Of a stretch of DNA of 64,000 nucleotides, positions 24,401 through 37,800 are shown piece after piece. The DNA comes from Sordaria brevicollis. Taxonomy: Eukaryota; Ascomycota; Sordariomycetes; Sordariales; Sordariaceae. The first letter of the stretch is position 1. Every line of letters starts with the position of its first letter. The stretch lies in contig JAUTDP010000005.1 in the NCBI GenBank assembly GCA_033439795.1, positions 1,054,001 to 1,118,000 of the forward strand. Direction: 5' to 3'. Under the pieces are notes generated by a model. The model was given only the letters and a program-made list of their open reading frames with translations. It was not told where the DNA came from and searched no databases. A program made the translations under genes and the position numbers.

Positions 24401-27400
24401 ATATTTCTTTAATTAATAGTAATAAGTATCGGGATTTTATAGTAACGTTATTAATACCGCAATAATCGACGTAAATACGGACTCCGCTATTAAGTTTCTT
24501 AACGAGGAGGATAGGGGCCGTAGCGGCGGATTAGGAGGGCTAAATAAATTTCTTTTAAAGATTGATATTAATTTATTTTTTAATTACGGCCGCTTTAATA
24601 GGTATAATATATTAGGGCTTTATATTAAACGGTTATTATCTTAGTAATAATTCGATTTTGTAATTATAAGTATAATACGGCGGGATTTCTTCTATTAGGC
24701 GGGGAAAGAAAATTTCGATATTCTTGTAGTATTTAATTAGGACTTTAGCCTTAATTTCGTTATTAAATTTAGTAAATTTATTATTCTTTTCTAGGAAAAT
24801 CTTTATATCCTCTTTAATAATTTTAGTAACGTAAATTTATTTAAGGACTTCTTTATATACGGGAATATCCCGGTTAAAATCCTTTATTAAATTTAATATT
24901 TTTATTAAGGCGGCGGTTTCCTTATCCTTATTAGAATCGGTATTACCGGCTATTATATCAACGAACAAATAAATAAACGGCGGTAAAAGGTATTTATACT
25001 ATTCCCCTTTGCTATTTATAATATTATTTATTATATTTTTTATTAATTCCTCGATATCCGTTAATTCCGAAATCGTAAATAGCCGTTCTAATATAGCGTA
25101 ATTGGTAATTAAGGGTTTAAAGTTTTGCTTCTCGTATATATAATTAAATATAATAGCGTTAAATTTTTTAATATCGGCCGCGTTAAATACGTTATTAACG
25201 CGTATAAAACGTTATAATCGCGTTAAGCGTACCATTCTAATAAAAATACGACGGCTATTTAAGCGAATATATAGTTCGTAAACCGTAGGGCTTTTAATTT
25301 TAACAAGAAGGGCGGCCGTACCGGAAATTCCTTATACTTTAATCCCGGCTCGATTAGCGATTAAAGCCTTTATAGGGTTATTAATACAGCGCGGAGAATT
25401 ATTATATTACTCAACTTTAGGGATTAGGGAGGGAATTAAAGTAAGTTTATTTTCGGAAGTTAGGGAGGAGGGTAATAATTTAAGGATTAGTATTATTCGC
25501 GGAGTAGTTTAAAAAGCGGGCTCCGGTCGTAAAATTATTTTAAAGGATTTAAGGAACGGAAGCGGCGGCGGGGTTAAAATCGGGGTATTTAATCGTAATA
25601 GTAAGCGAATAATTATTACCATAATACAATTAACAAAATTTTTAAGTGCAGTAGTTTATTTATTAGAAAGATTTAAGGGGAAGTAGTAACTACAGTATTA
25701 AGTAAAGCGGACGGTATAATTATTATAATTAATTTTAAATCGATAATATTATATTTATAAAAAGCCGAAAATAATAGGGTAATTTTTAAAAATATTATAA
25801 ACGAGGAAGGTAATAATCTTTATATAAAAATTAATATAAAATTAAGCGTAAATTCCTTTAAAAATAATATTTTTAACGATATTATTAGTAAAGACTAATT
25901 TTTTTAGTCGTAAAAGTTTAAAATGTAGGAAGTTATTCTTTTTTATAAACAAAGAATTTAAAAAAGCGTAAATAGAATAACCGCTATCTATTAAAGTAAT
26001 ATAATAATTTTTACGCGATCTAGTATATATATAAAATAATAAGAGTATTAAATTTAAAGATGCGGAATTATTTAAAGATTGAATTCGTATTTCCTTTAAA
26101 TCCTTTAACTTATAGTTTGAAATTTACTTCTTTAATAATATTAATTCGGGTTTCTATACGCGATTGTATATAAAGGTTAGGTATTTCCCTAATTATTATA
26201 ATATTCGCCGCTAATAGTTTATTCGGCGGGTTAAGCGGGAGCCGGGTTAATAACCGGAGCGGGAGCCGGATTAGCAGCAGGGGCGTTAGCGCTACGAACG
26301 TTAACGGTATTATTATTATTATTATTATTATTTTTATTGCGATTACAGTTGCCGTTACAATAATTATTCTTATTAACAGGGCTTTGGGGATTATAATTAA
26401 CGGAACGAAGGTAATTTTTAATTAAATAACCGGATTAGCCGTAACAATAATAAAAGTTATTATATATACGCTAATTTAATATATTAAGGTAAATAATACC
26501 GGTAAGGTTAATAGCGTCGAAATCTATTTTATTACCGCTTTAATTAACGGTACGGTTATTAAAGTTAAAAGTAGAATTAGAGCCGCTAATAACGGAATTG
26601 GAATTATTACCGGAATTAATATTAGCGTTATTATTAAGGGCGTTATTAAAAATATTACAGGCTATACGGGCGCGGTAGTCGGTATTATTTTGAGCGTGGG
26701 CGATTTTACAATATATTTTTAACTATTTATCTTAAGCGTTATTAACAAGGGGCTTACAATAAGCGCTAGCGTTACAAATACGTTTAGAAATTTTATTCCT
26801 TAGGTATTCGACCTTTTAAGTTTTAATTAAGCCGTAAATAATTATTAAGGACGTTAATTCTATTTCGAAGTCGGTAAAATTCTTATTAAGTTAGTAGTAT
26901 TCGGTTAAGCGACGTTAAGCATCCTATTTAATATTAACCGTTTCGAAACGTTTAATTAAATATTATATAAATTCGGCGCCTATCTTCTATTTTTAAACGT
27001 CCTTATTATTCTCGATTATAATAATTTCAATAAAGTCGTTAATATTGGACTTAAAGTTAGGGCCGAATAATATAACTATACGTAAAATCTTTTAACGCTC
27101 GTCCTAGAATAATATTAGGTCGTAAATTTATTAAGTCTAAATAGTTATACACTAAGAGCGGAAAATACGAATACGTTTAGCGGGGTCCTTTTCGAAACCG
27201 GTAAAGACGGGGGGGTCGGCGACCGTTTATTTATAAATATTATTAATACCCGGAGCAGTAGGGTTAAAATTACTAGGGTTGGAAAATATAGCGGCGGTTT
27301 AGGTATTGAATTTATTATATTAGGTTTTAAAATCGGAATATTCTTTCTAAAGAATAGCGTACAACGCTTAGAGGTTTTTAAAATTAATAAAAATTATATC

Positions 27401-27900
27401 GAATTAATTAATAAAATTATTATTTCGATTACGGATAAATATATAATTATCGCGAAGGCGCTAATAAGCGCGGCCGAATAATTAAACGATAAACGCGAAA
27501 GCGGCTTCTCTAACAATTAAAGAAGCGCGGTCGAAGTAATTATAAAAGACGAAACGGAGCTCTTTATCGTTACCGAAGTCTATAAAGATCTCTTTAATAT
27601 CTTCATTGGAAATAAATTCGTAAAGAGCGGCGCGGGTAACATTAATATTAAGAATTAAATTATTATTATTATTAGTAATATTATATAAAGTTTCTAAAAT
27701 AGCGGCGTTATTAGGATTAATAAAGTTAATATTAAGAACTAGAGCATTAAAGAGAATATTCGACGTATTATTAAGAAAGAAGATTACAGGGTCGTTATTA
27801 CCGTTATAAAATATAGAAAACGGTATAATTAGGATCGTTTAATTATTATAAGTCTTTTTATTTATTAAATATAGAGACCTTCCCTTATTTAATTAAATAA
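21440..27900 (-). pseudogene. gag-pol remnant of element C
   Basis: Gag ends in a CCHC knuckle at 26,452-26,411 whose four zinc-binding positions are now all Tyr with spacing intact. Reverse transcriptase includes an unbroken 76-residue stretch at 24,197-23,967 containing YLNNILIYF (from YLDD) and YTKYLNLIIIPN. The integrase core at about 22,735-22,440 shows EIFIDYITPF, VIDRFIKIRYYIP, IVSNRSTQFIS (catalytic Asp now Asn) and NGQIEYIN with its Glu retained (22,449-22,451). The integrase tail near 22,080-21,930 reads RLYTKLVPLFEGPFTITGTG. Downstream, EWEFIKINGYKKEGR-type sequence may be a divergent chromodomain. Confidence 0.82.
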
Positions 27901-28025
27901 AGGGATTTAATAATAAAGGAGATACGTTAATTTAATAGCTCGTATACAGCGAACGGGAAATAGGCGATTTATTTTGAATAAAATAAAGTTACGCGTAAAC
28001 GCATTATTTTGAAGGTGCAATTAAC

Positions 28026-28332
28026 TATTATAGGGATAGTTAATATAAGGGTAAGTAGTAGATATAGATATATATAATTGTATAGAGGAAGAAAGAGGAA
28101 AAGGAAGAAAGTGTACGTAGGAGGCCCGCCCTTTATAGGGCGCGATGGGAACGCGCTAGTTACGCGCGGTTAGGTGACCCTAACCGTATAGGCGGTGAGT
28201 AATGACGTAATGTCCCGTGCGGGCGGGACCATCCCGAGTATAGTGGTACGTCTTAGGAAGCGACCACTGTACGAGCACAAGCACGTGATGGCAATATGCC
28301 AATCACGTGCAGTCACGGCTAGGCCTGTGACA
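28026..28332 (-). repeat. 5' LTR of element C (nearly unmutated copy)
   Basis: It begins TATTATAGGGATAG and ends GGCCTGTGACA. The right two thirds keep CpA and TpG freely (CACGTGATGGCAATATGCC, CACGTGCAGTCACGG), in sharp contrast to the flanks and to the left LTR. The 77-residue open frame here (28,195-28,428) runs out of the LTR into element B and is not a gene. Confidence 0.9.
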
Positions 28333-31300
28333 ATATTTTTCCTTTCGCCGATTTTATTTTTACGTTTATTAAATTCGTTAATTCTTACGAATTTAATATT
28401 TATTATTATATTAACGCTTTTAAATTAAAAATTAATAAACGTTTTTAGAATATTTTTATTAACGTTATTAGTATTAATTACCTAGCCCTTAACGATTTCG
28501 AAGGTTGGGTAAACCTCTTTTACAAATTTATTATTAATTTATTAAATATTAATTATTACACCAGCGTTTCGCTATTTACCCCCATTTAACCCGCTAGCGA
28601 CCTTATAATTTTTAATAAAATTTTTACCCCTATAAGGAAATTTAATAATTTTATTTCTATAAAAGAACGAATTTACTATAAGGTAGAAGGTTTATATATA
28701 TATTATAACGGGGCTAATTATTATATTATAATTTATATAATTAAAGCGAAATATAAAGCTTAAACCCCCATTTCCGTTTAAAATACTTCGGCTTCAACGT
28801 TAATATTTAAAGCGGGAAAAATTTAATTTCTAATAAAAATCGCCGTTAAAAGCGTAATATAAAAGAATTAAAAGATTTATATTTATATTCTATAAAATTA
28901 AATATTAATTTCTCTTTTTTAAATTTTATTTACTTTAATAACGCCTTTAAAATATTATATTTTATAATAATCGATTTTAGGTATTTACCGATAAATTTTA
29001 TTAATTCTTTTTTCGTATAATATTATATTCTCCTTTTAATATTTTTCTACTATTTTTATACTTTTTATTTAGCCGATAATTACAAAAGTAATTTTATTTC
29101 TTATATTTATATTATATTTTATTTTATTAATTCTTTTATAAATCGCTTTATTCTCTTTATTTAACCTTTTAATAACCCTAATATTATTTTTAATTTCTTT
29201 TAATTAAAAAGGTATAACTTTATTATAAATTAATTATAAAATATTATAAATTTCCTTAATTTTATTATTAAAAAAACGCTTTTATTTCTTTTACCCTCCG
29301 TTAAAAACGTATTAGATTTTCCCCTACCGGTTATAACCCTTTAAATATTATTAAAAATTAAGCCTATATTCCGAAATTTAACCCGGCTTTCTATTAAATT
29401 ACAAAAATTTCGCCGCCGTTTTATTTCCCCCTATTATATTTTAAAGGCCTATTTTCGCTTAAATAAATGTAATTAATTATAAAATATAATTATCTACTTA
29501 TTATTTACCTTTAATTTTATTTTAGCGTACGAAAAATCCGGCGTAAAAATCTTTAAATATATTCCCACTTAATTTTATTATTTTATTAAAATTATAATAC
29601 TTTTCCCCGGTATTAATAATAATTCGCCGACGGTTATAATTCTATTCTTTAACCCTAATTTTAAAGATTTTAATTAAATCTTTAACGATTTCGATAATAT
29701 TATACTTTATATAATATTCGCCGGCTAATTTATATTTATCCTTTTTTATTAATTTTTAATTAATTATTAGGATTAAATAATAGAATAATTATAATTCCGA
29801 ACCGTTTCGGCGGAAAATATTTAAAAATATATTAACGGAAAGCCGGCGCTTATTTACGTAAAAATTATTAAAATTTTATTAAAATACTTTTATTACCTTT
29901 AAAAAGCTTTCGACCCCGAAATTATAAAAATAATACCGCTTTACCGCCCCTTCGACTATAAAATCGATTTTATTCCCAATTAAATCCCTCTATATTATTA
30001 TTTACGCTTTATATTCTAAAAAGAATTTTATATTATATATAAATATTTAAACGATTATTTAACTTTTAGTTTTATTTATTTAAATTCGTCCTTTACAACT
30101 ATTTTTATATTCCTAGCCCGAAAATTAAAAGGTAATATACGAATTTATATTAATTACTATAAATTAAATAATATTATAATAAAAAATAAATATTTTATTC
30201 CCTTTATTCGTAAATTAATTAATTCCTTCTATAAGGCGAAGTAATTAAATAAATTCGATATTATTATAATTTTTAACCGTTTATATATCGCCGAAGGTAA
30301 TAAATAGAAAATTATATTTATTATTAAATTTAATCTCTTTGAATATTTTATTATAAATTTCGGTATAATAAGCGTATTAGCGTCGTTTTAATATTATATT
30401 AATTATATTTTATTTAATATTTTAAATAAATACGCTACAGCTTACTTCGACAATATATTTATTTATAGCGGGATTAAAACGGAATATAAATATTACTTTG
30501 AAAACGTTATAAAGAAATTTATAAAAGTAAATTTAATTATCGATATCCGGAAATATAAATTCTATAAATATAAAATAAAGTACTTAAAGTTTATTATTTC
30601 TTATAACGATTTATATATAAATTCCGAAAAGGTTAATATTATTATTAGTTAGGGCGTTTTGGAAATTTTAAAGGATTTTTAATATTTTATTAATTTTACG
30701 AATTTTTATTGCAAATTTATTAAAAGCTTTTTTAAAATCGTTTAACCCCTTATAACCTTTATATTTTATAATAAATAAATTAGCCTTATATTTAAAATTA
30801 TAATTATAATATTTAAACGTTTAAAGAATAGTTTTATTTCGGCCCTTATTTTTATATACTATTACCCTAAGCGGTAAATTATTATTAAAATCGACGTTTC
30901 GGATTAAGCGTTTAGCGGTATTTTCTTTTAAATTAATAAAAAAAGGAAATACTACTTTATTACCTTCTTTTCGTTTAAATATTCCCCGGCCGAATATAAT
31001 TACGAAATTTATAATAAAGAGTTTTTCGTTATTATTAAAATTTTCGAAGAATAGTGCCCCGAATTTTAAAGAATTAAGGACGCTATCGAAATTATTATTA
31101 ATTATAAGAACTTTTAATATTTTATAATAATAAAATTCTTTAATTAATAGTAAATTCGGTAATCCGAATTTTTTAATAATTTCCGCTTTAAAATTATATA
31201 TCGTTTAGGCGCTTACGCCGCCGTCTTTAACGCCTTCTCTTAATTATTTAAAAATACTTTAATAAATAAACGTAATTTCGGCGATAATTAAATAACGAAT

Positions 31301-33060
31301 TATATACGTATTTTATTACTAAAGGAAAATTAAATTAAAGAATTAAACCCTAATAATTATAATAGCGGTAATAATAAATAATTTATAAAATTCCTAATCT
31401 TCGATATTAAATTACTAATTAACGATTATATTAACGTTATTTATTTTATTTTATTTAATTCCTTTATAATTATTTTTTATTTTTAAAACTTTAATTATAA
31501 AAAATTCTTTAAATATATTAAAAAAATTGTAAAAGCTATTATAATAGATTACGAAATCTTTTACAATTGGATTTTAATTAATAAATAGGTTTTTATCCCC
31601 CCTTATAATAAAATTCGCCTTTAAATTCTCTAACGTATTTATAATTTAATATTCAATAGTTATTTAAATTGTTTTAAAATTTATAATTTTATTTAATGGA
31701 TTTATATTTAATTTAATTTATTTAAAGATATAATTACCTTCGTTTAAAATTATTATTTCTATACTTAAGTTAAAAATTCTAAATTTACGCCCCTAAATTT
31801 ATTTAAATTTATACCGGTCCCGTTTTATTAATAATTTAACCTTTTAATAAATTTTATCGGCCCCCTTCTTAAAATTAAAAGCGGCGGGAAAATATATGAT
31901 TATATTATAGTAATTATCGACTACTTAACGAAAATATAGTATTATATCCTTATTTATAATTTAATTATTAAGAGAATTATTAATACCTTCCTCCGCGAAG
32001 TTTATTACTTATATAATACTTCTAATTCTATTATCTCCGACTATAATTCTTAATTTATTACTACTTTTTAACGGGAATTTTATTAACTCTTCGGTATTTA
32101 ATAAAAACTCTCCTTATCTATTTATTTAAAAATTAATAATTAAATAAAGATTATAAACGTTTATATCGAATAATATTTATATGCCTTTTATTCTTATTAT
32201 TAAAACGATTAATTTATTTAATTACCCTTTACTAAATTCGTAGCGAATAATTATATTTTAAAAACTATAAACCTCTTTTTATTCTTCATTAATTACGGTT
32301 AATACCCGAAAATAGGTATTAAACCCCTTTAATATTATAATACCTTTATATCGTTAATACAATATTAGGAATTATTTAACGCTTAGGCAATTAAAGAGCG
32401 TATAAATTATATTACTATTAAAGCCCGCTTATTTATAGAAGAAATTTAAGAAAGATAAAGGCATTATATTAACGTTTATAAATCGGATATTTTAGAATAT
32501 ATAATTGGGAATAAAATTTAGGTTAATATTAAATATTAGGATTAGGGCCGCTTATCCCCTAAATTGGCCAATAAATAAATAAGCCCGTTCGTCGTTAAAA
32601 AAATATACCGCCGGGTAATTACCCTTATTATAAATATAATATATAAAATCTTCTTTATTTTCTATACCTCTTTCGTTTAATTTTATTAAAAAGGTTTATT
32701 TAATTAAAAAGCTTTTAACGAAGCCTTCGATTAATAAATAAAGGGCGTTATCGTTTTTAAAATAATATTTAATAAAGAAAAATAGTATTTTAAATATATT
32801 TTTAATTTTATATAATCTTTAAAGGGTAAATTATTCCATAAAATTAAATAGCCCCGATTTTACCCGTTAAATTAACGCCCTATAAAAGATTTTTAAATTA
32901 ATATAAATAATATTTAAAATTTCTATATTAAATATTTATATAAATTAGGTTTTAAATTTAATAGGATTTCGAACTTAACGTTAATAAAAATTAGGCGAAG
33001 CTTTAAGGGAATATAATGTAATTAATAATTCGCCCGAACCTAATTTATCTCTTATATATA
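28333..33060 (+). pseudogene. pol remnant of element B copy 2 (after element C)
   Basis: It is collinear with 5690-10,990 of copy 1 minus repeat A. Reverse transcriptase lies at about 30,150-30,480 with the catalytic box FDNIFIY, RNase H to about 31,540, integrase at 31,570-32,500 and the chromodomain-like tail at about 32,790-32,960. The point where copy 1 carries repeat A reads GATTACGAAATC here. RIP stops are dense. Confidence 0.8.
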
Positions 33061-33239
33061 AATTATAATACATCCTTACGGTCTCTTACATATAAATTAT
33101 AATATATTTTTATAATTTCTTATATATATATTATAATATATTTTTATAATTTCTTCCTACGGTTTTGGTTTATAAATTATATAATTATATTATTTAAACC
33201 TTAAACTTTATCTTTTTTAATATTTCTTCGTAATAAAAT

Positions 33240-33964
33240 ATAATAATAAAATTGCATTTTTATTATTATTTTCTTATCGAAATATTATATTCTTATTAAT
33301 TATTTTCTATTAAAATTTATTATTTCCGAAGCGAAGCTTTAATATTTTATCGGCTATTTAAATAAAAATTTATATAAGGAAATTATTTATAATTTACGCA
33401 ATTTCCTCCTCTTAACGCTCGGGATTAATATTTTTAATAACGTTATATATACAAATTACTTCCGCTTCGATTACGTTATAAAAATACTTTTTAATAAGAA
33501 ATTAAATTAATTAACCGGGGTCGCTATAAATAAAGCGTACCAATTAAATTTCCTTCCAATATTAATACTCTTATATAGGAATACCTATAGCGGAACGCTT
33601 AAAAGCCGATTATATTAGGGCCTAAGTACGTTTATCGGCGATTTTTTTAATAACGGCGCGCTATAGAATAATTAATATTATATTATATATTCGCCTACCC
33701 TTTAATAATATATTTATAATATCCTTAATAGCCTTCTTAAAGCCCAAAAGCCTAAATTCGGTTTTAATAACCGTTTTAATAATATTAAAATATATTAGGA
33801 AATTTTTAATAACGATTACAATACGTATATATAACGCCTCTTCCTAAATAAAAACTCTATTAATATTACGTTTTTAAAATTTAATTAATTAACGAATTAG
33901 GGTAATAATATCGGTTCCGTCGCCAATTATTAAAATAGCGGGCTTATTTTATTAATAAAACGCT

Positions 33965-34000
<36 letters not shown>
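33240..34000 (+). pseudogene. Extra reading region of element B copy 2, function unknown
   Basis: This is the counterpart of 11,190-12,000 in copy 1, with the same order of open stretch and internal A run (about 28 As from 33,968). The conserved collinearity shows that the extra region was present before the two copies separated. No domain recognised. Confidence 0.4.
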
Positions 34001-34004
<4 letters not shown>

Positions 34005-34619
34005 TCACTTCGTTATAATTCTTTTTATAATTAATATATTTATAGTATTTTTTCTTCTTATTTAAAGGGTAAAAGTATCGAAACGCTATAAGAACGCTAT
34101 TATTTAAAATAATATTTTTAATAATAAATTTTAAATAAATTATATAATTTATACCTTTAACGGGAACCGTATTAAAATCCTTATAAAGGTAATAGTAAAG
34201 AGGTATAATAATATTAAAGAAACGTATAAAATTTTTACAAAATTTACTTTATTATAAGCGAAAAAGGAATATTTATTGTATAAGGAATTTAAAGAATATT
34301 AAAATTATATTAATAAAAATTATAAAAAAGAAAGGAAAAAGAGAAGGAGAGTTTAAAAGTTTAGAGGTTTAATTAAAATAAAAAAAGAAGAATTATAAGT
34401 TTATATATTATTTTAATTATCCGGATTCGGTTTAATATAATATTATTTATAATTACCGCGGTAAATAATCGCTAAATTTATTATATTTATTTCAACGCGC
34501 GTAATAGTACGGGCCACCCGCTACCGTTATGCCCGTAATTTATTAATTGGTTTATAAGGGTATCGGTATACTAATTTTATTAATAATTGAAGTTAATTGT
34601 ATTTTAAAGCCGGGGGTAT

Positions 34620-34823
34620 TATTATAATACTAAATTATCGGTAATATTCTCTAGGCGTCTTAGCACCGAATTACTAATAGAGTATAATTGTACCTATAAT
34701 TATATTTCTATTTTATTTATATATATAGTCCGAGAGTAGAATTTTCGCTACTCTCTCTCGATCTTCTCCTCTTCGTATAATAATACGTCTTCTCTAAGCC
34801 TCTGCTAGATTAGTATCGTAACA
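34620..34823 (+). repeat. 3' LTR of element B copy 2
   Basis: It begins TATTATAATACT and ends TAGTATCGTAACA. A G-rich tract AAGCCGGGGGTAT, the polypurine-tract candidate, precedes it directly. The left half is more RIP-converted than the other three LTRs of the family. Confidence 0.88.
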
Positions 34824-37800
34824 ATTTATAAAAATACTTATTTATTTAAATTTAAATAATACAATTTTATATCCTTATATATAACTTTCTAAACTATTCC
34901 AAATATTTTTAACTCTTCCTTAATAAATTTATAAATAATTTTTATATAATAATTAATTCGCTTAATTAAATTACTTAATATAATAATACTTAACTTCCTT
35001 CCTTCGGTTAATAATACAATTTTACGATTTTATAAGGGTTTAAACAATTTACTGTAATATAAAAAAAAGTATCGAATAAATTTAAACCCTTTAATATACT
35101 TTTTTAATACCTTTAAAGTATTTAAAAATTCTAAATTTTTAAATACTTCTAACCTTTCCTCGGAAATCGAAAAATCTAAAACGTCTATTTTAAATTTAAA
35201 TAATTTAATATTCGGGTACGTAATATAGAACTTCTTTAATAATAAAATAATATTCTTAAATATAAAGAGGTCGAAAACCTATTATAAATATTTTAAATAA
35301 TTTTTTACGTTATTTAAGAAAATAATAATATCGTTAATAAAAGCGTAGTAAAATTCCGAAAATTCTATTAAAAATCTATTTATAAATCGTTATATAAATA
35401 TTAATAAATTCTAATAATTTATAAATGCGACGTTAAATTATTCTAAACCTCAAGGGCTAATTAAAATAAACTTATTATAATATAGTAATTAAACGCCGAA
35501 TTAATAAAAAAACGCTATTACGTTAATAATAATAATAAAACGTTTCCCTCTTAATAAAACGATAATTTCGAACTATAATAATAGTAAATAATTATTTAAT
35601 ATAATAATTTTATTTAAAACTTTTAAATTAATAATTATTTTACCTTTCTATTATCCTTTAATAATCTTCTAAATAATAAAGACCGGGTACGTAAACGGAA
35701 TAATTCGGTTTACCTAATTTATTTTACTTTATTAATATAAAGCGCCGAAAATCTAATTAAATACCTTTCGATCTTTTTTATTTAATAAATAGGATTAAAG
35801 CCGAATACGTTAATTTTATTATCCCTTTATTAATAAAATTCGTATTATATCGTCTTTTATTATATTAATTACCCTTCTTTCTTCTTATAAGGAAGGGTAG
35901 TCGTCGATAATATATTTAATATTCTTTACTATCGTTAAATTTTTAAAATATATATAAATACTTTTATATATTTCTTCGGAAAAGTTAATTAATATTTTTA
36001 AACCTAATGTTAAATATTTTTCCGTAGTATAAAATTTCGATTTATCCTCTTAATCTTTACTTTTTTAAAAGGGGCGTTTTTATCTATTTAAAATCTATAT
36101 AGCGTCGACTTTACCGTTCGGGAATTCTATAATCTCTTAAATTATATTTTTATTCTTTATTAATAATTCGTCGAAAATTTACTCGTCTATTATATTTTTA
36201 ATATATTCGTATTTACCGGCGGGGTCGCCTTCTTAAATAATATTATATATTATAATTTTAAATATATCGAATTCCCTATTCAATAATATAAAATTAGCGC
36301 TCTAATTACATATTATTATTTCGCTAATTATTTATTTTATTAACGCTAAATATCCGCTATTAATAACTTCCGAAATTATATTAATTTTAAATTATTTAAA
36401 AATAATAATTATACTATTAATATTATTATTAATAAATATAATAGCTAAGGACGTAATATTCATTACCGTATTAACCGCTATAAGGTAATAGGAATTTAAT
36501 ATAAAATTCCTTCCCTTTGATAAAAGTTTATAAAAAATAAGAATATATCCGGACTAGCTTAGTAATAAAATAATTTTTCTAATTATAGTAATTTAATATA
36601 TATATAGTTTCGAATTTGCTTACGCTATAAAATTAATAATAAAATTGTAAAAATTTTAGAATATAATAATTTTAATCTTATAATCCGTATTAATTACGTA
36701 TATATATAAAAAATTATTACCGAATAAAATATTAAATTTTAATTTATTTACGATTTAATTACTTTTAATAAATTTTAATATTAAAGAATTATTATTTTTA
36801 TCGACGCCTTCTAAATATATTTTAAACGTAGCCTATTTTAAAATATTTACCGATTTACCGCCTATTCCTTTTATTTTAATTCTTTTAAATTTAATTTCGT
36901 ATTCTAATATTTAAAGGAAGGTTTTACTAATTAACGTACAATTTATACTAGGGTTTATACAAACTTCGATAAAATTATTTTTAAGAATAATTTTAACGTT
37001 AATACGTATATAAGTAAAATTTAATAATAGATTATTATCCGCATTTACTATTAATTACCGATTAACTTTTCGAATCGTAATAAAATTATTAATATAAATA
37101 GGGGTTAACGTTATTCGATATACTAGGGTAAATTCTTTTCCTTTTAAACGGCCTTTTAAAGCGAATTTATATCGTTTAATATATTTAAATAATTCGTTAT
37201 AAAAGATGTAACGTTTTTTATAATACCCGTAAATATATTATTTTAATATTAAGGGAAAGGGAGTATAAAACTTTTCGGCTTTAATTATTAATAAAAAGGG
37301 GTATTATTTCCTATATTTAATTTTATAATTAAATTTAATAAATTTTTAATATTTTCGATATTTTTTATTAAATTTTATAACTAAATAACCGGGGACTTCG
37401 TCTACTTTGGATTCTAATATTAAATTTTCTTTTCTAATATAATAAATTCGTTTATATACCTTTCGATTATAATTTAAATTATAATCGCAATTTCAATTAT
37501 AACTTCGGTTATAATTATTATTATAATTATTATTTCGATTATAATCTCGCGTATAATTAATTAAAGATTAGGTATTTTACATAATACAATTATTAAATTA
37601 GCGGCTATTAAAACGACGGCTATTTAAACGTTAAGAGCGGTTATCCGGCCGACCAATATATAAATTATTATTAAATATACGAATTTTTTTATTTACTACC
37701 AAAATTAAAATAACGCGTATTTTAATAATAACGTATATATAATCTTTAAAAGTCTCTTCTTCGATAAGGGCGTAGATATATTACTATATTCGAAAGTCTA

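Larger units (their letters stand above)
21082..28332 (-). mobile_element. Element C: complete Ty3/gypsy element, RIP-degraded, nested in B copy 2
   Basis: LTRs of 307 bp at 21082-21388 and 28026-28332 and a perfect ATATT duplication (21077-21081, 28333-28337) define the 7251-bp element. Genes run on the minus strand with gag near 27.9-26.2 kb and integrase near 22.9-21.9 kb. It is the innermost insertion of the G/D/B/C nest and therefore the youngest of these four. Its right LTR is almost free of RIP while its left LTR is strongly mutated. Confidence 0.93.
19690..34823 (+). mobile_element. Element B copy 2: Ty3/gypsy chromovirus split by element C
   Basis: The 204-bp LTRs at 19690-19893 and 34620-34823 match those of copy 1. 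Excluding element C (21082-28332 plus one duplication) the copy is about 7.88 kb and collinear with copy 1. Flanking pentamers are TTTTA (left) and ATTTA (right), an imperfect duplication whose one difference is a transversion, so not RIP. It lacks repeat A, giving the empty site for A copy 1. It interrupts the pol gene of element D. Confidence 0.9.

Noticed and set aside
28195..28428. 77-residue plus-strand frame, with a similar one at 21,251-21,439
   Set aside because: Both begin inside the LTRs of element C and run over the LTR border into unrelated sequence, so they are LTR-borne frames and not genes.
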